Of a DNA stretch of 64,000 bases, positions 1-8,840 are shown piece after piece. Position 1 is the stretch's first letter. Each line of letters opens with the position of its first letter. This DNA comes from Pseudoxanthomonas sp. CF125 (lineage in GTDB: Bacteria; Pseudomonadota; Gammaproteobacteria; Xanthomonadales; Xanthomonadaceae): positions 679,001-743,000 of the forward strand of contig NZ_FNLD01000003.1 in assembly GCF_900104085.1 (NCBI RefSeq), written 5' to 3'. Under the pieces are notes generated by a model. The model saw only the letters and a program-made list of their open reading frames with translations. It made no database searches and was not told the origin of the DNA. The position numbers and the translations under genes are program-made.

Positions 1-1
1 C

Positions 2-316
2 GGGCGCGTCTACGTGATGGACTACAAGTCCAACGACCTGCCGGCCTACGACGCGGCCACGCTCGCGCACACCATGGCTGCGAGCGAGTACGACCTGCAG
101 GCCTTGCTCTATACCTTGGCCGTGCATCGCTGGATGCGGTTGCGGCTGGGCCCGTCCTACGACTACGACCGCGATTTCGGCGGCGTGCGCTATGTGTTCT
201 GTCGTGGCCTGGATGCCGCCGATCCGGCGCGAGGTATGTTCGTGCCGCGCTTCGCGCGCAAACTGGTCGAGGCGGTGGATGCCCTGCTGGTGTCGCCGAT
301 GGAGCAGGCGGCATGA
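2..316 (+). CDS. recB: Exodeoxyribonuclease V subunit beta (RecB), C-terminal end
   Basis: This is the last ~104 codons of RecB, open through the left edge of the window. RecB is the helicase-nuclease subunit of RecBCD, which processes double-strand DNA ends for recombination. The visible part is the end of the RecB nuclease domain. It has the DYKSN motif, whose Asp and Lys match the metal-binding and catalytic residues of the family. The downstream EYDLQALLY stretch resembles the QxxxY nuclease motif. The TGA stop lies within the ATGA that starts recD, so the two genes are probably translationally coupled, as is usual for recB-recD. The rest of the gene lies outside the window. Confidence 0.93.
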   Translation, partial: GRVYVMDYKSNDLPAYDAATLAHTMAASEYDLQALLYTLAVHRWMRLRLGPSYDYDRDFGGVRYVFCRGLDAADPARGMFVPRFARKLVEAVDALLVSPMEQAA

Positions 317-2292
317 AGCTGATCGCGCATCTGCAGCGTTCGCAAGACAGCCTTCGCGCGGTGGACATCGCATTGGCGGATACCCTTCGCCGGTTGGATC
401 CGGCGTCGGATGAGCTTGTGCTCGCCGGTGCGGCATTGGCTTCGCTGGCCGTCGGCACCGGTCATACGGCCTGCGCTCCGGCACGGCTGCAACTGCTGCT
501 GGGAAGCGTGCCGGGTTTGCCCGAAGCGGACGAATGGATCGCGGCCTGGCGTGCATCGCCTTGGGTGAGCGAACCTGAAGCGGACGCCGTCGCACCTGCC
601 TCGTTCCCCTTGGTGCTGGAAAACGGATTGCTGTACCTGCGTCGTTATCGCGAATACGAACGCGGCCTGGCTTCCTGCCTCAAGCGCCTGGCGGCGCAGT
701 CGCCCACCGGTGCCGACCTTGCGGCGATACGGCCGCTGTTCGACGCGTTGTTCCCGGGCGCGCAAGACGGCGATCGCCAGGCGCGTGCGGCGGCACTGGC
801 TCTGGTGCAGTCGCTGCTGCTGATTACCGGCGGCCCGGGCACCGGCAAGACCACCACCATCGCGCGCCTGTTGCTGCTGCTGATCGCGCAGGCCGATGCC
901 GATGGCGCCGCGTTGCGTATCGCGCTGGCCGCGCCGACCGGCCGCGCCGCCGACCGCATGTCGGAGAGCCTGCATGCCGCCGTCGCCAATCTGCAAACCT
1001 CGCCGCTATTGCAGTCGAAGTGGCTGGCTGCGCTGCCGCGGCAGGCCAGCACGCTGCATCGCCTGCTCGGCAGCCGGCCGGGCAGTCCGCGTTTCCAGCA
1101 TCATGCCGGCCAGCCGTTGCCGTTCGACGTGATCGTGGTCGATGAAGCCTCGATGGTGGACATGCCGTTGATGAGCAAGCTGGTGGATGCCGTGGCCGAC
1201 GGCGCGCGGCTGATCCTGCTCGGGGACCGCGACCAGTTGCCTTCCGTGGAAGCAGGCGACGTACTGGCCGCCATCGGCGATGCCGCGGGCGATGGAGACA
1301 CGCTTCCCGAAGCGCTGGCCTCCTCGTTGTCGCCGTTGTTGCCGGTCGTCCCGCGTAGGAGCGACGGTAGGAACGATCGTAGGAGCGACGTAAGTCGCGA
1401 AACGACCTCAACGATTCCCGAACAGAGCGATATGTTCGATTCCAGGAATGTGGGCCCTTCCATCGCGACTCACGCCCCGAAGGAAGTCTCCTTGGGGGAC
1501 GTCGCTCCTACGGCCGCGCCTGCGCTGGAACGTTCGCCGCTGTTCGGCCATCGCGTTCAACTCCTGCGCGGTTATCGCCAGTCCGCCGAGTTGGATTTGT
1601 CCCCGCTGGCCAACGCGGTGCGCGAAGGCGATGCCGACGCCGCGCTGGGCCACCTGCGCGACGGCCGGTTGCGCGGCGTGCATTTCCACGAGGAGGCGGG
1701 CAATCCCCTGGCTTCAGATTCCCGCAGCGTCCTGCTTGCGCACTGGCGTGCGCTGGCGGCGGAAGCCGATCCTGCCGCAGCGTTGAAGGCGGCCGACCGC
1801 CTGCGCCTGCTGACGGCCTTGCGCGAAGGTCCACAAGGCGCCTCCACGCTCAACGCGCAGATCGAAGAAGCGCTGGCCGGCGCGCAACGCGAAACCTATT
1901 TCCATGGCCGCCTGCTGCTGGTCACCGAGAACAGTTACCGGCATGGCCTGTTCAACGGCGACGTAGGCATCTGCCTGCGCCAGGTGGACGGCAACGTCGC
2001 GGTTTTCTTCTCCAATGGCGGGCAGGACGTGCGCGCTTTCCACCCGGCCGCACTGCCGGCGCACGCCAGCGCGTTCGCGCTGACCGTGCACAAGGCGCAG
2101 GGTTCGGAATTCGACCAGGCCTGGATCGTGCTGCCGCAGCAGGATGCGCGCACACTGACCCGCGAACTGCTTTACACCGCGCTGACCCGCGCACGCAATC
2201 AGGTGCATCTGTTCGCGCGCGAAGACATCCTGCGGACCTTGCTTGCGCGCAAGGCCCAGCGGGTCACCGGGCTGGCGGAAAGGCTGGCCTGA
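313..2292 (+). CDS. recD: Exodeoxyribonuclease V subunit alpha (RecD)
   Basis: RecD is the 5'-3' SF1B helicase subunit of RecBCD. The 659-residue protein has Walker A (GGPGTGKTT, from about residue 173), a DEAS Walker B, the [14 protein letters not shown] motif III, a RGYRQ motif IV and a C-terminal [10 protein letters not shown] motif followed by [13 protein letters not shown]. The ATG overlaps the recB stop. One thing is unusual: about residues 351-400, between motifs III and IV, are encoded by a dispersed palindromic repeat of the kind otherwise found in intergenic DNA here (1364-1511). The reading frame is kept and every helicase motif is present, so the protein is probably functional. 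In E. coli RecD this stretch is a variable linker, which would explain tolerance. Confidence 0.95.
   Translation: MKLIAHLQRSQDSLRAVDIALADTLRRLDPASDELVLAGAALASLAVGTGHTACAPARLQLLLGSVPGLPEADEWIAAWRASPWVSEPEADAVAPASFPLVLENGLLYLRRYREYERGLASCLKRLAAQSPTGADLAAIRPLFDALFPGAQDGDRQARAAALALVQSLLLITGGPGTGKTTTIARLLLLLIAQADADGAALRIALAAPTGRAADRMSESLHAAVANLQTSPLLQSKWLAALPRQASTLHRLLGSRPGSPRFQHHAGQPLPFDVIVVDEASMVDMPLMSKLVDAVADGARLILLGDRDQLPSVEAGDVLAAIGDAAGDGDTLPEALASSLSPLLPVVPRRSDGRNDRRSDVSRETTSTIPEQSDMFDSRNVGPSIATHAPKEVSLGDVAPTAAPALERSPLFGHRVQLLRGYRQSAELDLSPLANAVREGDADAALGHLRDGRLRGVHFHEEAGNPLASDSRSVLLAHWRALAAEADPAAALKAADRLRLLTALREGPQGASTLNAQIEEALAGAQRETYFHGRLLLVTENSYRHGLFNGDVGICLRQVDGNVAVFFSNGGQDVRAFHPAALPAHASAFALTVHKAQGSEFDQAWIVLPQQDARTLTRELLYTALTRARNQVHLFAREDILRTLLARKAQRVTGLAERLA
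1364..1511. repeat. Paired-hairpin repeat (family A) inside recD
   Basis: The left arm GTAGGAGCGACGTAAGTCGC (from 1379, preceded by two partial copies) faces an inverted right arm that starts TCGCGACTCACG at 1473 and ends CGTCGCTCCTAC at 1511. The right arm is split by a nested palindrome beginning CCCCGAAGG. The same arms occur as intergenic elements at 6582-6684 and 24969-25060. This copy lies wholly within the recD reading frame. Confidence 0.85.
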
Positions 2293-2332
2293 TGCGTTAC
2301 CATCCACGCCCCCGCACGGGATTCTTCCGCCC

Positions 2333-2944
2333 ATGAGCAACCACAAGAAAACACCCGCAAAATCCGCCGTCACCAAAGACCAGGCCGAAGCTGCCGTACG
2401 CACGCTGTTGGCCTGGGCCGGCGAAGACCCGACCCGCGAAGGCCTGCTGGACACGCCCAAGCGCGTGGTCGAAGCCTACGGCGACTGGTACAGCGGCTAC
2501 GCCGAGGATCCGCGCGAATTCCTGGAACGCACCTTCAAGGAGGTGGCCGGCTACGACGAGATGATCGTGCTGCGCGACATCGAATTCGAAAGCCATTGCG
2601 AGCACCACATGGCGCCGATCATCGGCAGGGCGCACGTGGGCTACCTGCCCGACGGTAAGGTAGTGGGCATCAGCAAACTGGCGCGGGTGGTGGAAACCTA
2701 CGCGCGCCGCTTCCAGGTGCAGGAAAAGATGACCGCGCAGATCGCCGGCTGCATCCAGGACGTGCTGCAGCCGCTGGGCGTGGGCGTGGTGGTGGAAGGC
2801 ATGCACGAATGCATGACAACCCGCGGCATCCACAAGCGCGGCGTCAGCATGATCACTTCCAAAATGTTAGGCAGCTTCCGCGAGGATGCGCGCACGCGTG
2901 CGGAGTTCCTGCGTTTCATCGAGGCGGGGAACGGGAAGCGTTGA
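2333..2944 (+). CDS. folE: GTP cyclohydrolase I
   Basis: FolE converts GTP to 7,8-dihydroneopterin triphosphate, the first step of tetrahydrofolate synthesis, and acts in the cytosol. The 203-residue product has the typical FolE length. The zinc ligands are visible: Cys89 and His92 in ESHCEHH, and Cys160 in HECMTTRG. The ISKLARVV and RFQVQE segments are classic for the family. I chose the ATG at 2333 because an upstream in-frame extension would run back into recD and shows no FolE similarity. The next gene starts 3 bp after the stop, so folE and the YchJ-like gene are probably cotranscribed. Confidence 0.96.
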   Translation: MSNHKKTPAKSAVTKDQAEAAVRTLLAWAGEDPTREGLLDTPKRVVEAYGDWYSGYAEDPREFLERTFKEVAGYDEMIVLRDIEFESHCEHHMAPIIGRAHVGYLPDGKVVGISKLARVVETYARRFQVQEKMTAQIAGCIQDVLQPLGVGVVVEGMHECMTTRGIHKRGVSMITSKMLGSFREDARTRAEFLRFIEAGNGKR

Positions 2945-2947
2945 TCG

Positions 2948-3334
2948 GTGGCCGCGTCGTCGTGTCCTTGCGGCTCCGACCGTGACTATTCGCAATGCTG
3001 CCGTCTGCTGCACGATGGGGCGCCAGCGGCCGATGCCGAAGCGCTCATGCGTTCGCGCTATAGCGCTTATGCGCTGGGATTGGGCCAGTACCTGCTCGAC
3101 AGCTGGCACGCCAGTACGCGGCCTGTGGAATTCGATCTGGATGCCGCGGACCCGCCGGCGACTTGGTTGGGCTTGAGCGTCAAGCGCCATCAGCGAACCA
3201 GCGCAGACACCGCTGAAGTGGAATTCATCGCACGTTACCGCGTAGGCGGCGGCAGTGCGGTGCGATTGCATGAACGCAGCCGGTTTCAACTCGTCCATGG
3301 CCACTGGTTCTATCTGGATGGCCAACATCTGTAG
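2948..3334 (+). CDS. ychJ: YchJ-family (UPF0225) SEC-C zinc-motif protein
   Basis: A small 128-residue protein with a GTG start 3 bp after folE. Its N-terminus carries the SEC-C zinc motif (CPCGS followed by YSQCC, Cys6, Cys8, Cys17 and Cys18), a fold also found at the C-terminus of SecA. The rest matches the YchJ pattern: LMRSRYSAYALG, then a central RHQRTSADTAEVEFIARY and a C-terminal RSRF...GHWFYLDG, an NTF2-like layout. The biochemical role of the family is not established. The tight spacing suggests expression with folE, but no functional link follows from that. Confidence 0.88.
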   Translation: MAASSCPCGSDRDYSQCCRLLHDGAPAADAEALMRSRYSAYALGLGQYLLDSWHASTRPVEFDLDAADPPATWLGLSVKRHQRTSADTAEVEFIARYRVGGGSAVRLHERSRFQLVHGHWFYLDGQHL

Positions 3335-3397
3335 CTCGGTGAGGGTTCGCTACGGATTTCCCGCTAAACTGCGGCCTTTCTGTCGACCGGCTTTCCT

Positions 3398-4669
3398 GTG
3401 AACGCAACTAACCAGACATCCGGCAAACGCAACGCCGCACTCATATTCATCTTCGTCACCGTGCTGATCGACGTGCTGTCGTTCGGCGTGATCATTCCCG
3501 TGCTTCCTCATCTGGTGCAAGATTTCGTCGGCGGCAGCATCTCCGAAGCCGCGATCTGGGTCGGCATCTTCGGCATGGTGTTCGCGGGTGTGCAGTTTGT
3601 GAGCTCGCCGATCCAGGGCGCATTGTCGGACCGCTTCGGCCGGCGTCCGGTGATCCTGCTCTCGTGCCTGGGGCTGGGCCTGGACTTCATCTTCATGGCG
3701 CTGGCCAACTCGCTGCCATGGCTGATGATCGGCCGCATCATTTCGGGCATCGCCTCGGCCAGCTTCACCACCGCCAACGCCTACATCGCCGACATCACTC
3801 CGCCGGAGCAGCGCGCCAAGGCGTTCGGCATGATCGGCGCCGCTTTCGGTCTGGGTTTCATCATCGGACCGCTGATCGGCGGCCAGCTCGGCGAAATAAG
3901 CCTGCGGCTGCCGTTCTGGTTCGCAGCGGGATTGGCGTTGCTGAATTTCCTGTACGGCTGGTTCGTGCTGCCCGAGTCGCTGCCCAAGGAAAAGCGCGCC
4001 AGGCGGTTCGATTGGTCGCACGCCAATCCGTTCGGTTCGATGCTGCTGTTGAAAAGCTATCCGCAGGTATTCGGTTTGGCTGCGGTGGTGCTGCTGGCGA
4101 ACCTGGCGCACTACATCTATCCCAGCGTGTTCGTGCTGTTCGCCGACTATCGCTACCAGTGGGGTCCGCGCGAAGTGGCCTGGGTGCTGGCCATGGTCGG
4201 TGTGTGCAGCGTGATCGTGCAGGCCGGCCTGATCGGGCCGCTGGTCAAGCGCATGGGCGAGCGCCGTGCATTGCTGTTCGGGCTCGCCTGCGGCGTGGCC
4301 GGGTTCGTGATCTATGGTTTCGCCTCGGTGGGTTGGGTGTTCCTGATCGGCATTCCGATCAGCGCGTTGTGGGGAATGGCCGGCCCGGCGACGCAGGCAT
4401 TGATCACGCGTCAGGTCGGCGCTGACGTGCAGGGCCGCATACAGGGTGCACTGATGAGTCTGGTGAGCCTGGCCGGCGTGTTCGGCCCGATGCTGTTCGC
4501 GGGCACCTTCGCGCTGTTCATCGGCCAACGCGCACCCATGCACTTGCCCGGTGCGCCGTGGCTGCTGGCGGGGGGATTGCTGTTCGGCGCGTTACTGGTG
4601 GCGTGGCGTTATGCGCGCGAACGCCCCACGACTGTCGCCGCCTGGTCGGGCGCGGAGCAGGAGCCTTGA
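3398..4669 (+). CDS. MFS transporter, TCR/Tet-like drug:H+ antiporter family
   Basis: A 423-residue inner-membrane protein with about 12 predicted hydrophobic helices. It has the DHA1 motif A (GALSDRFGRRPVIL) between helices 2 and 3 and the TCR-type opening IDVLSFGVIIPVLPHLV. This places it in the group of chromosomal TetA-like transporters. The natural substrate cannot be read from sequence, and resistance should not be assumed. The GTG start follows a short gap after ychJ. The stop is 2 bp before the next gene, so the transporter and the mutarotase gene probably form one unit. Confidence 0.85.
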   Translation: MNATNQTSGKRNAALIFIFVTVLIDVLSFGVIIPVLPHLVQDFVGGSISEAAIWVGIFGMVFAGVQFVSSPIQGALSDRFGRRPVILLSCLGLGLDFIFMALANSLPWLMIGRIISGIASASFTTANAYIADITPPEQRAKAFGMIGAAFGLGFIIGPLIGGQLGEISLRLPFWFAAGLALLNFLYGWFVLPESLPKEKRARRFDWSHANPFGSMLLLKSYPQVFGLAAVVLLANLAHYIYPSVFVLFADYRYQWGPREVAWVLAMVGVCSVIVQAGLIGPLVKRMGERRALLFGLACGVAGFVIYGFASVGWVFLIGIPISALWGMAGPATQALITRQVGADVQGRIQGALMSLVSLAGVFGPMLFAGTFALFIGQRAPMHLPGAPWLLAGGLLFGALLVAWRYARERPTTVAAWSGAEQEP

Positions 4670-4671
4670 AT

Positions 4672-5517
4672 ATGGAAGCAGGCCAGTTCCATGGCATCCC
4701 CGCGCTGCTGATCGACGCCCCCCTGGCCAGCGCCGCGATCTCGTTGCATGGCGGCCAGTTGCTGTCTTACGCGCCAAGGGGTTTCGACGACTTGCTGTGG
4801 CTCTCGCCGGTCAGCAAACGCGCGCCCGACGCGATCCGCGGCGGCGTGCCGGTGTGCTGGCCGTACTTCGGCCGCCAGGGGCAATCGGCGAATGCGCCGC
4901 AACACGGCTTCGCGCGCAACACCCAGTGGACGATGACGGACTCGAACCTCGATTCCGAAGGCGCAGCGACGATCGAACTGGCCCTGCCCGAACGCGCGGA
5001 CACTCCGCTGCGATTGAAGCAGACGCTGCATATCGGCCATGAACTGCGTCAGTCGTTGACCACGCGCAATACCGGTGCGGAAACGGTCGTGTTTACCCAG
5101 GCGCTGCATACCTATTTCCATGTCGGCGATGCCGAACGCGCGCGGGTGAGCGGGCTGGATGGATTGACCTATGCGGACAAATACGACGGCGACGAGCACC
5201 TGCAATCGGGAGAATGGAACCTGCAGGATCCGCGCGATCCCGGCCGCAGCGACCGCATCTACCACCGCACCGGCAATCGCTTCGCGTTGATCGATCCGGT
5301 ACTGGGCCGCCGCATCGACTTGACCACATCGGGCAGCCGTTCGCTGGTGGTCTGGAATCCGGGCGCGTCCGGCATCGCCGCAATCGGCGATGCGCCGGCC
5401 GACGGCTGGCACCGATTCGTATGCCTGGAAGCGGCCAATGCGAGTGAGGACGCGATTTCGCTGGCAACCGGACAAACGCACACTTTGCAACAAACGGTCA
5501 GCGCAGTCCGCCTGTAG
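4672..5517 (+). CDS. yeaD: D-hexose-6-phosphate mutarotase (YeaD-like)
   Basis: An aldose 1-epimerase-fold protein of 281 residues that would interconvert the anomers of glucose-6-phosphate and related hexose phosphates. Family signatures are LHGGQLLSYAP near the N-terminus, IRGGVPVCWPYFGRQG with AFARNTQW-like substrate-binding residues, ALHTYFHVGD with the catalytic His, and LVVWNPG towards the C-terminus. The ATG at 4672 comes just after the transporter stop; a longer reading would overlap the transporter. It converges on the gene at 5542-5901 with only 24 bp between stops. Confidence 0.9.
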   Translation: MEAGQFHGIPALLIDAPLASAAISLHGGQLLSYAPRGFDDLLWLSPVSKRAPDAIRGGVPVCWPYFGRQGQSANAPQHGFARNTQWTMTDSNLDSEGAATIELALPERADTPLRLKQTLHIGHELRQSLTTRNTGAETVVFTQALHTYFHVGDAERARVSGLDGLTYADKYDGDEHLQSGEWNLQDPRDPGRSDRIYHRTGNRFALIDPVLGRRIDLTTSGSRSLVVWNPGASGIAAIGDAPADGWHRFVCLEAANASEDAISLATGQTHTLQQTVSAVRL

Positions 5518-5541
5518 GACAAAACCCTTACAGGAGGCGGG

Positions 5542-5901
5542 TCACAGGCCCTGCTTCACGAACTCCGCATTCAGTGCGTACACCAGTTTGCCCACTTCGG
5601 GCGTCAGGCAGGTATTGAAGGTCGCGGGATTATTGCAGCGGCCGTCGACATCGGCGGAAACCTTCTTCAAGCCATAATCGGCCAGGATCTGTCGCGCCTT
5701 CACGAAGCAGGCCTGGCCCGGGGATCCGGTCAGCAGGTTGCCGTGTTTGGTGCTGCAGTAAGTCATGGCGGACGCCAATGCGGCCGAATTGATCGCGTAT
5801 AGCGATGGGCTGACCTTGGGGGATGCGGGCGCTGGCGCGGTCTGGGCGCTGGCGGCCGCGCTGATGGCGAGCAGGGTGGCGATGAGGCTGCGCTTCAACA
5901 T
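5542..5901 (-). CDS. Exported hypothetical protein
   Basis: A 119-residue product with a clear Sec signal peptide (about 20 residues, cleavage after SAAASA). The mature part is rich in Ala and Pro, then has four cysteines (TYCSTKHGN, GQACFVKAR, GRCNNPATF, NTCLTPE) that could form two disulfides in the periplasm. The spacing vaguely recalls small Rap1a/Tai-type exported proteins, but I do not recognise it firmly. A rho-independent terminator lies between it and the PepSY gene upstream, so it probably has its own promoter. Confidence 0.7.
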   Translation of the reverse strand: MLKRSLIATLLAISAAASAQTAPAPASPKVSPSLYAINSAALASAMTYCSTKHGNLLTGSPGQACFVKARQILADYGLKKVSADVDGRCNNPATFNTCLTPEVGKLVYALNAEFVKQGL

Positions 5902-5967
5902 GGGAATGTCCTCTGGGTCAGGGCATTGTCGGACGCAAACCGCCTCTGCGCCAGTCCACTTCGCTCC

Positions 5968-6000
5968 AAAAAGGGAAGGCCGCATCGCTGCGGCCTTCCC
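5968..6000 (-). terminator. Rho-independent terminator of the PepSY gene
   Basis: A 12-bp GC-rich stem (GGGAAGGCCGCA paired with its complement, loop TCGC) is followed on the minus strand by five T residues. It lies 23 bp after the stop of the PepSY gene and reads in that gene's direction. Confidence 0.8.
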
Positions 6001-6022
6001 CTTGTTCACGAGTCGCGCGGAC

Positions 6023-6463
6023 TCAGTCGTTTTCGACGTGCAGGACGTGTCCGTCCTTCGGATCGAGATGGATCTCGACATCGTTGCCGTCGGCGCGTTC
6101 GGCTTCGGCTTTCCACACGCCGTCGTCGAAGTCGACGTCATGCACCTTCGAGTAGCCGGCCGCCGACAGTTTGGCTTTGACATCGTCCTCGCTCAGCGTG
6201 GATACCAATGCCTCGGCGTAGATCCTGCTGGTGGCCGGGTCCACGCGCACATCGACACGGTTTCCATCGGCGCTGGTGGCGTCGGTTTCCCAGGCGCCAT
6301 CTTCGAAGTCCAGATCGTCGATGCGGGTATAGCCCTTCTCCGTCAGCAGCGCGCGGACTTGCGGTTCGGTGAGCGCATCGGCCTTGGGGCTTTGCGCCAG
6401 AGCTGCGCCGGAGGCGGCCAGTGCGGCAGACAGCAACAATATTCGTGGTTGGAACTTGCGCAT
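6023..6463 (-). CDS. Exported protein with two PepSY domains
   Basis: A 146-residue protein with a signal peptide (cleavage near AALAQ). Two tandem PepSY-like repeats follow. Each has the pattern LTEPQVRALLTEKGYTRIDDLDFEDGAWE then DGNRVDVRVDP, repeated as LSEDDVKAKLSAAGYSKVHDVDFDDGVWKAE then DGNDVEIHLDP. PepSY domains are found in periplasmic proteins and protease propeptides, and some inhibit peptidases. The start at 6463 gives a normal signal peptide; a longer reading adds no recognisable sequence. It is followed by its own terminator. Confidence 0.85.
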   Translation of the reverse strand: MRKFQPRILLLSAALAASGAALAQSPKADALTEPQVRALLTEKGYTRIDDLDFEDGAWETDATSADGNRVDVRVDPATSRIYAEALVSTLSEDDVKAKLSAAGYSKVHDVDFDDGVWKAEAERADGNDVEIHLDPKDGHVLHVEND

Positions 6464-6581
6464 GGATTTTCTCCCGCGTTGGAATGAGCAGCGAGTGTGC
6501 CGATGCGTATCGGACTGCCGCATGAACTCACACCCCCTGCACATTGCTGAGCAAATGCAAACGGAAAAGGCGCATGGGCGC

Positions 6582-6684
6582 GTAGGAGCGACGTGAGTCG
6601 CGAAGGCATCCTTCGCTCATCTATCTCAATCATCCATTCATGCACGGTTTTAGGCGATGGATTCGCGACTCACGTCGCTCCTAC
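6582..6684. repeat. Paired-hairpin repeat, family A
   Basis: Perfect 22-bp inverted arms (6582-6603 and 6663-6684, beginning GTAGGAGCGACGTGAGTCGC) enclose a 59-bp AT-richer spacer. The element starts 119 bp upstream of the PepSY start codon and ends 5 bp before the benE stop, so it is at the 3' end of the benE unit. The same arms recur at 24969-25060 and, modified, inside recD. Confidence 0.9.
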
Positions 6685-6688
6685 GCAT

Positions 6689-7870
6689 TCAGATTTTCCG
6701 CCGCCAGACCAGCAAGGTGACCGCGCCGGCGACGAGTCCCCAGAACGCCGAACCGATGCCGCCCAGCGAAATGCCGGAAGCCGTCACCAGGAAAGCGATC
6801 AGTGCCGGCTCGCGATCGCTTTCCTCGCGCATCGCCGCCGCCAGGCTGTTGCCGATGGTGCCGAACAGGGCGAGCCCGGCGATGGCCATCACCAGCTCTT
6901 TCGGAAACGCCGCGAACACCGCCGCGACCGTGGCGCCGAACAGGCCGACCAGTACATAGAACAGGCCCGCGAACACCGCGGCCACATAACGGCGTTCCGG
7001 ATCCTGATGCGCTTCGCGGCCCATGCAGATCGCCGCGGTGATCGCAGCCAGGTTCAAGGCGAACGCACCGAACGGCGCCAACAGCACGTTGGCCACGCCG
7101 GTCCAGCCGATCACGGGCGAAATCGGCACCTCATAACCAGAAGCGCGGATCACGGCCACGCCCGGCACGTTCTGCGAGGTCATGGTGACGATGAACAACG
7201 GCAGCGCAATGCCGAACACCGAAGCCAACGACAACGACGGCAGGGTGAACACGGGGCGTGCGAATTCCAGCCGCACTCCGTCGACATGCAGCAAGCCGGT
7301 GGCGCCGGCGATGGCGATGCCCATCACCAGCGTCGCGATCACCGCATAGCGCGGGAACAGGCGGCGCCCGCACAGATAGGTCACGAACATGGTCAAGGCC
7401 ATGCCCAGCTGGGTTTGCATGGAGACGAACACATCCAGCCCGAAGCGCAGCAGCACGCCGGCCAGCATGCCCGATGCCAGCGAGGCCGGAATGCGGTTCA
7501 AGCTGCGTTCGAACACACCGCTGAAGCCGGCGATGGCCATCAGCAAAGCCGACAGCACGAAGGCGCCGATCACTTCCGGATAAGGCAGCCCCGCAGTGCT
7601 GGCGATAAGCATCGCCGCACCGGGCGTGGACCATGCTGTCACTACCGGCATGCGGTAGCGCAGCGACAGGCCGATGCAGGTCAGGCCCATGCCCAGACCC
7701 AGCGCCCACATCCACGAAGCGATCTCCGCTTCCGATGCGCCCAGCGCCTGCGCAGCCTGGAACACGATCACCGCCGAGGCGGTGAAGCCCACCAGCACGG
7801 TGACGAAACCTGCGGCGACGGCGGAAAGAGAGAAATCGCGAAGCAGGCGCGGCGAAGAAGAACCGGTCAT
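6689..7870 (-). CDS. benE: BenE-type benzoate/H+ symporter family protein
   Basis: A 393-residue inner-membrane protein with about 11-12 hydrophobic segments. It carries typical BenE blocks: MPVVTAWSTPGAAML, PYPEVIGAFVLSALLM, ALPLFIVTMTSQNVPGVAVIRASGY and PFGAFALNLAAITAAICMG. The family imports benzoate with protons in organisms that degrade it. No aromatic catabolic genes are nearby, so the substrate here is uncertain. The ATG lies 1 bp after the stop of the methylglyoxal synthase-like gene (TGA-C-ATG), so the two are almost certainly one transcription unit. Confidence 0.9.
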   Translation of the reverse strand: MTGSSSPRLLRDFSLSAVAAGFVTVLVGFTASAVIVFQAAQALGASEAEIASWMWALGLGMGLTCIGLSLRYRMPVVTAWSTPGAAMLIASTAGLPYPEVIGAFVLSALLMAIAGFSGVFERSLNRIPASLASGMLAGVLLRFGLDVFVSMQTQLGMALTMFVTYLCGRRLFPRYAVIATLVMGIAIAGATGLLHVDGVRLEFARPVFTLPSLSLASVFGIALPLFIVTMTSQNVPGVAVIRASGYEVPISPVIGWTGVANVLLAPFGAFALNLAAITAAICMGREAHQDPERRYVAAVFAGLFYVLVGLFGATVAAVFAAFPKELVMAIAGLALFGTIGNSLAAAMREESDREPALIAFLVTASGISLGGIGSAFWGLVAGAVTLLVWRRKI

Positions 7871-7871
7871 G

Positions 7872-8750
7872 TCAGGCACCGCGCCCGGCGCGTAGCGCCA
7901 CCGCCTGCAGCCAGCGGCGGGCGACGACGGGCGAGGTCGTGCAGACCGCATCGTCGGTCACCGTGGTGACGGCGCGCTCCAGCAACTGGATATCGGCTTC
8001 GTGCTGCCGGGCGACATGCGGATCTTCGAAGAAGACCACGCGCTGGCACCGGCGCTCCAGTACACGGTCGGCGATCTGCGCATCGCCGCCCATGGGCCCG
8101 CTCTGGTAGCGCTCGGCCCACAGGCGGTCGTGCGGCCAGCCAAGGCTCCAGGCCAGTTCGTTGAGGCGCTGGCCGGTGGTGCCGGTGGCGACCCGGTGCG
8201 CAAAGCGCGACAACGCATCGAAATGTTCGGCCGCGAATGCCAGCATCTGCGGCTTCATCGCGTCGTGTGCGATCAGCGCCAGCGTTTGCGTTTCCAGTGC
8301 ATGGAAGCGATCCGCACCGGGGTCCGGTGCAAAGCCGGCGTGGATGCGTTCCATCTCGATCCAGTCGCGCGCCGAGGCGACCGTGGACAGGAAAGGTTTG
8401 CCGTGGATCACGCATTGGCGCTTGAGCGCGGTCGCTTCCGGAAAAATGGAGGAAGGGTCCACCGGATCGATCAGGTAGATGGCGCCATCCAGGCTGCGCT
8501 CGGCGCCTTCCAGGCCCACCACTTCGGCGACCAGCTTCATCAGGCCGCCTTCGCGGCCATAGGGATAACGCCGCAGGCCCGCGTAGTCGACGAGCATGCC
8601 GGCCGTGGCGATGGCATCGTGGGTACGACCGATCGCATGCAGGCCCAGCTTCAACTCGCGGATGCCGGCTTCGCAGGCGCGCAGCCAGCGGAACAGGGCC
8701 GCGTCCTGGTTCTGATGGTGCAGGCGATTGGCTGCAAGGCCCAGGCGCAT
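7872..8750 (-). CDS. Two-domain methylglyoxal synthase-like protein
   Basis: The 292-residue protein is about twice the usual MgsA length (~150). The C-terminal half (about residues 152-285) keeps the residues of E. coli MgsA: His162-Asp163 (for His19-Asp20), TGTTG at 189-193, SGPMGGD with Asp223 (for catalytic Asp71), EDP with Asp243 (Asp91), and His250 and Asp253 (His98 and Asp101). It should convert dihydroxyacetone phosphate to methylglyoxal. The N-terminal half (1-130) follows the same order of blocks but has lost most of them: Ala-Asn for His-Asp, GRTHD for GTTG, Leu70 for Asp71, and no His98 equivalent. I infer an old tandem duplication with an inactive first copy. It is followed directly by benE. 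Confidence 0.8.
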   Translation of the reverse strand: MRLGLAANRLHHQNQDAALFRWLRACEAGIRELKLGLHAIGRTHDAIATAGMLVDYAGLRRYPYGREGGLMKLVAEVVGLEGAERSLDGAIYLIDPVDPSSIFPEATALKRQCVIHGKPFLSTVASARDWIEMERIHAGFAPDPGADRFHALETQTLALIAHDAMKPQMLAFAAEHFDALSRFAHRVATGTTGQRLNELAWSLGWPHDRLWAERYQSGPMGGDAQIADRVLERRCQRVVFFEDPHVARQHEADIQLLERAVTTVTDDAVCTTSPVVARRWLQAVALRAGRGA

Positions 8751-8791
8751 GGGGGAATCCGTGGGTGAAGGAGAGAAGACAGTCTAATTCT

Positions 8792-8818
8792 GTCATCCCG
8801 AGCGCAGCGAGGGATGAC
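8792..8818. repeat. Single REP-like hairpin
   Basis: GTCATCCCGAGCG and its near-complement form one hairpin between the GGCT-like gene and the methylglyoxal synthase-like gene. It resembles one arm of the family C elements at 17894 and 39185. Confidence 0.6.
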
Positions 8819-8840
8819 CTTCGACTTGTTCGGAACTTCC

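Noticed and set aside
3398-4669. Tetracycline-resistance gene
   Set aside because: The protein belongs to the broad TCR/DHA1 group; chromosomal members with similar motifs have other or unknown substrates.
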